In this document: positions 5,193-5,378 of the stretch, one piece after another
Position numbering within the stretch: the first letter of the stretch is position 1
Layout of the letters: each line of letters opens with the position of its first letter
From: a bacterium
GTDB taxonomy: Bacteria; Eremiobacterota; Eremiobacteria; Baltobacterales; Baltobacteraceae
DNA: 5,378 nucleotides
NCBI GenBank assembly: GCA_021784715.1
Contig: JAJYHP010000179.1
Span: 1-5,378 of the forward strand
Reading direction: 5' to 3'
Position numbers and translations under genes: made by a program
Notes under the pieces: model-generated
What the model was told of the DNA's origin: nothing
Database searches by the model: none
Seen by the model: only the letters and a program-made list of their open reading frames with translations

Positions 5193-5378
5193 TCGCCTCG
5201 CCGTAACCGCTCTCGGTCGAAACTTTCGAGACGTCGATCAAACTCGGGATTGCGAGGTCGGGCACGAACTGATACTCGCCGTCGAACTCGAGGCCGCGCA
5301 TGCGAACCAACTCGGTACTCGCGTCGAGTTCGAGAGCGATGCGATACTCGCCGAAACGTAGGCGCAATCGCAACGGAC
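5101..5378 (-). CDS. Unrecognised protein, C-terminal 91 codons (start lies beyond the right edge)
   Basis: An open minus-strand frame enters from the right edge and ends with TAG at 5103-5101. I do not recognise the family. The visible part begins with alternating basic and hydrophobic strands (RLRLRFGEYRIALELD), continues through MRGLEFDGEYQFVPDLAIPS, and ends in a proline-rich tail (LPRPPHLDSPGPLSF). There is no cysteine, signal sequence or membrane segment in this part. A TTG at 5373 could serve as a start, but the frame is open upstream of it, so a truncated longer gene is more likely. Coding support comes from third-position G+C: 24 of 30 codons in the stretch that overlaps nth, higher than in nth's own codons over the same DNA (16 of 29). 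It is convergent with nth and overlaps it by 92 bp. Confidence 0.6.
   Translation of the reverse strand, partial: PLRLRLRFGEYRIALELDASTELVRMRGLEFDGEYQFVPDLAIPSLIDVSKVSTESGYGEAITPSMLLKSIARDAELPRPPHLDSPGPLSF

Noticed and set aside
1..5378. Search for mobile elements, CRISPR repeats, tRNA genes, phage or defence genes.
   Set aside because: No transposase, terminal inverted repeats, regularly spaced repeats or clover-leaf sequences were seen. All long frames are explained by housekeeping or metabolic genes, apart from the truncated unknown at the right edge.

Overview
The window looks like a compact, high-GC bacterial chromosome segment (roughly 60-65% G+C by eye, not counted). Genes overlap or nearly touch and there is no mobile element, tRNA, rRNA or CRISPR array. 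The lineage cannot be fixed. Two hints point towards the Terrabacteria side (Actinobacteriota, Eremiobacterota or similar): a short MutY with a winged-helix-like C-terminus, as in actinobacterial MutY, and a Thermus/Deinococcus-like Lpd N-terminus (GPGGYHAAIR). This placement is a low-confidence inference.

Layout, left to right: (1) the first 32 codons of a dihydrolipoyl dehydrogenase (lpdA) on the minus strand, with a clear Shine-Dalgarno sequence; (2) a 100-bp divergent control region holding a GC-rich hairpin, a palindrome and TGGTNC repeats; (3) a MocR-type GntR/aminotransferase regulator on the plus strand; (4) mutY, joined to it by an ATGA overlap; (5) on the minus strand and convergent with mutY, an Arg-type cysteine dioxygenase; (6) upstream of it and overlapping it, a COG4529/YdhS-like FAD/NAD(P)-binding protein; (7) divergent from that, nth (endonuclease III) on the plus strand; (8) convergent with nth and overlapping it by 92 bp, the C-terminal 91 codons of an unrecognised protein that runs off the right edge.

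Functionally there are three themes. One is PLP-sensing regulation next to a central-metabolism flavoenzyme. One is a two-gene thiol-oxidation unit (flavoprotein then cysteine dioxygenase), likely cotranscribed and translationally coupled. The third is base-excision repair: two [4Fe-4S] HhH-GPD enzymes, MutY and Nth, flank the thiol-oxidation pair. The best candidates for something not well described are the dioxygenase-flavoprotein pair and the Cys/Tyr pair in the dioxygenase active site, which matches the mammalian Cys93-Tyr157 crosslink. I see no clear case for a wholly new defence or mobile system. The hexamer CGATCG occurs 25 times here, far above chance expectation, and is reported as a genome-signature observation.
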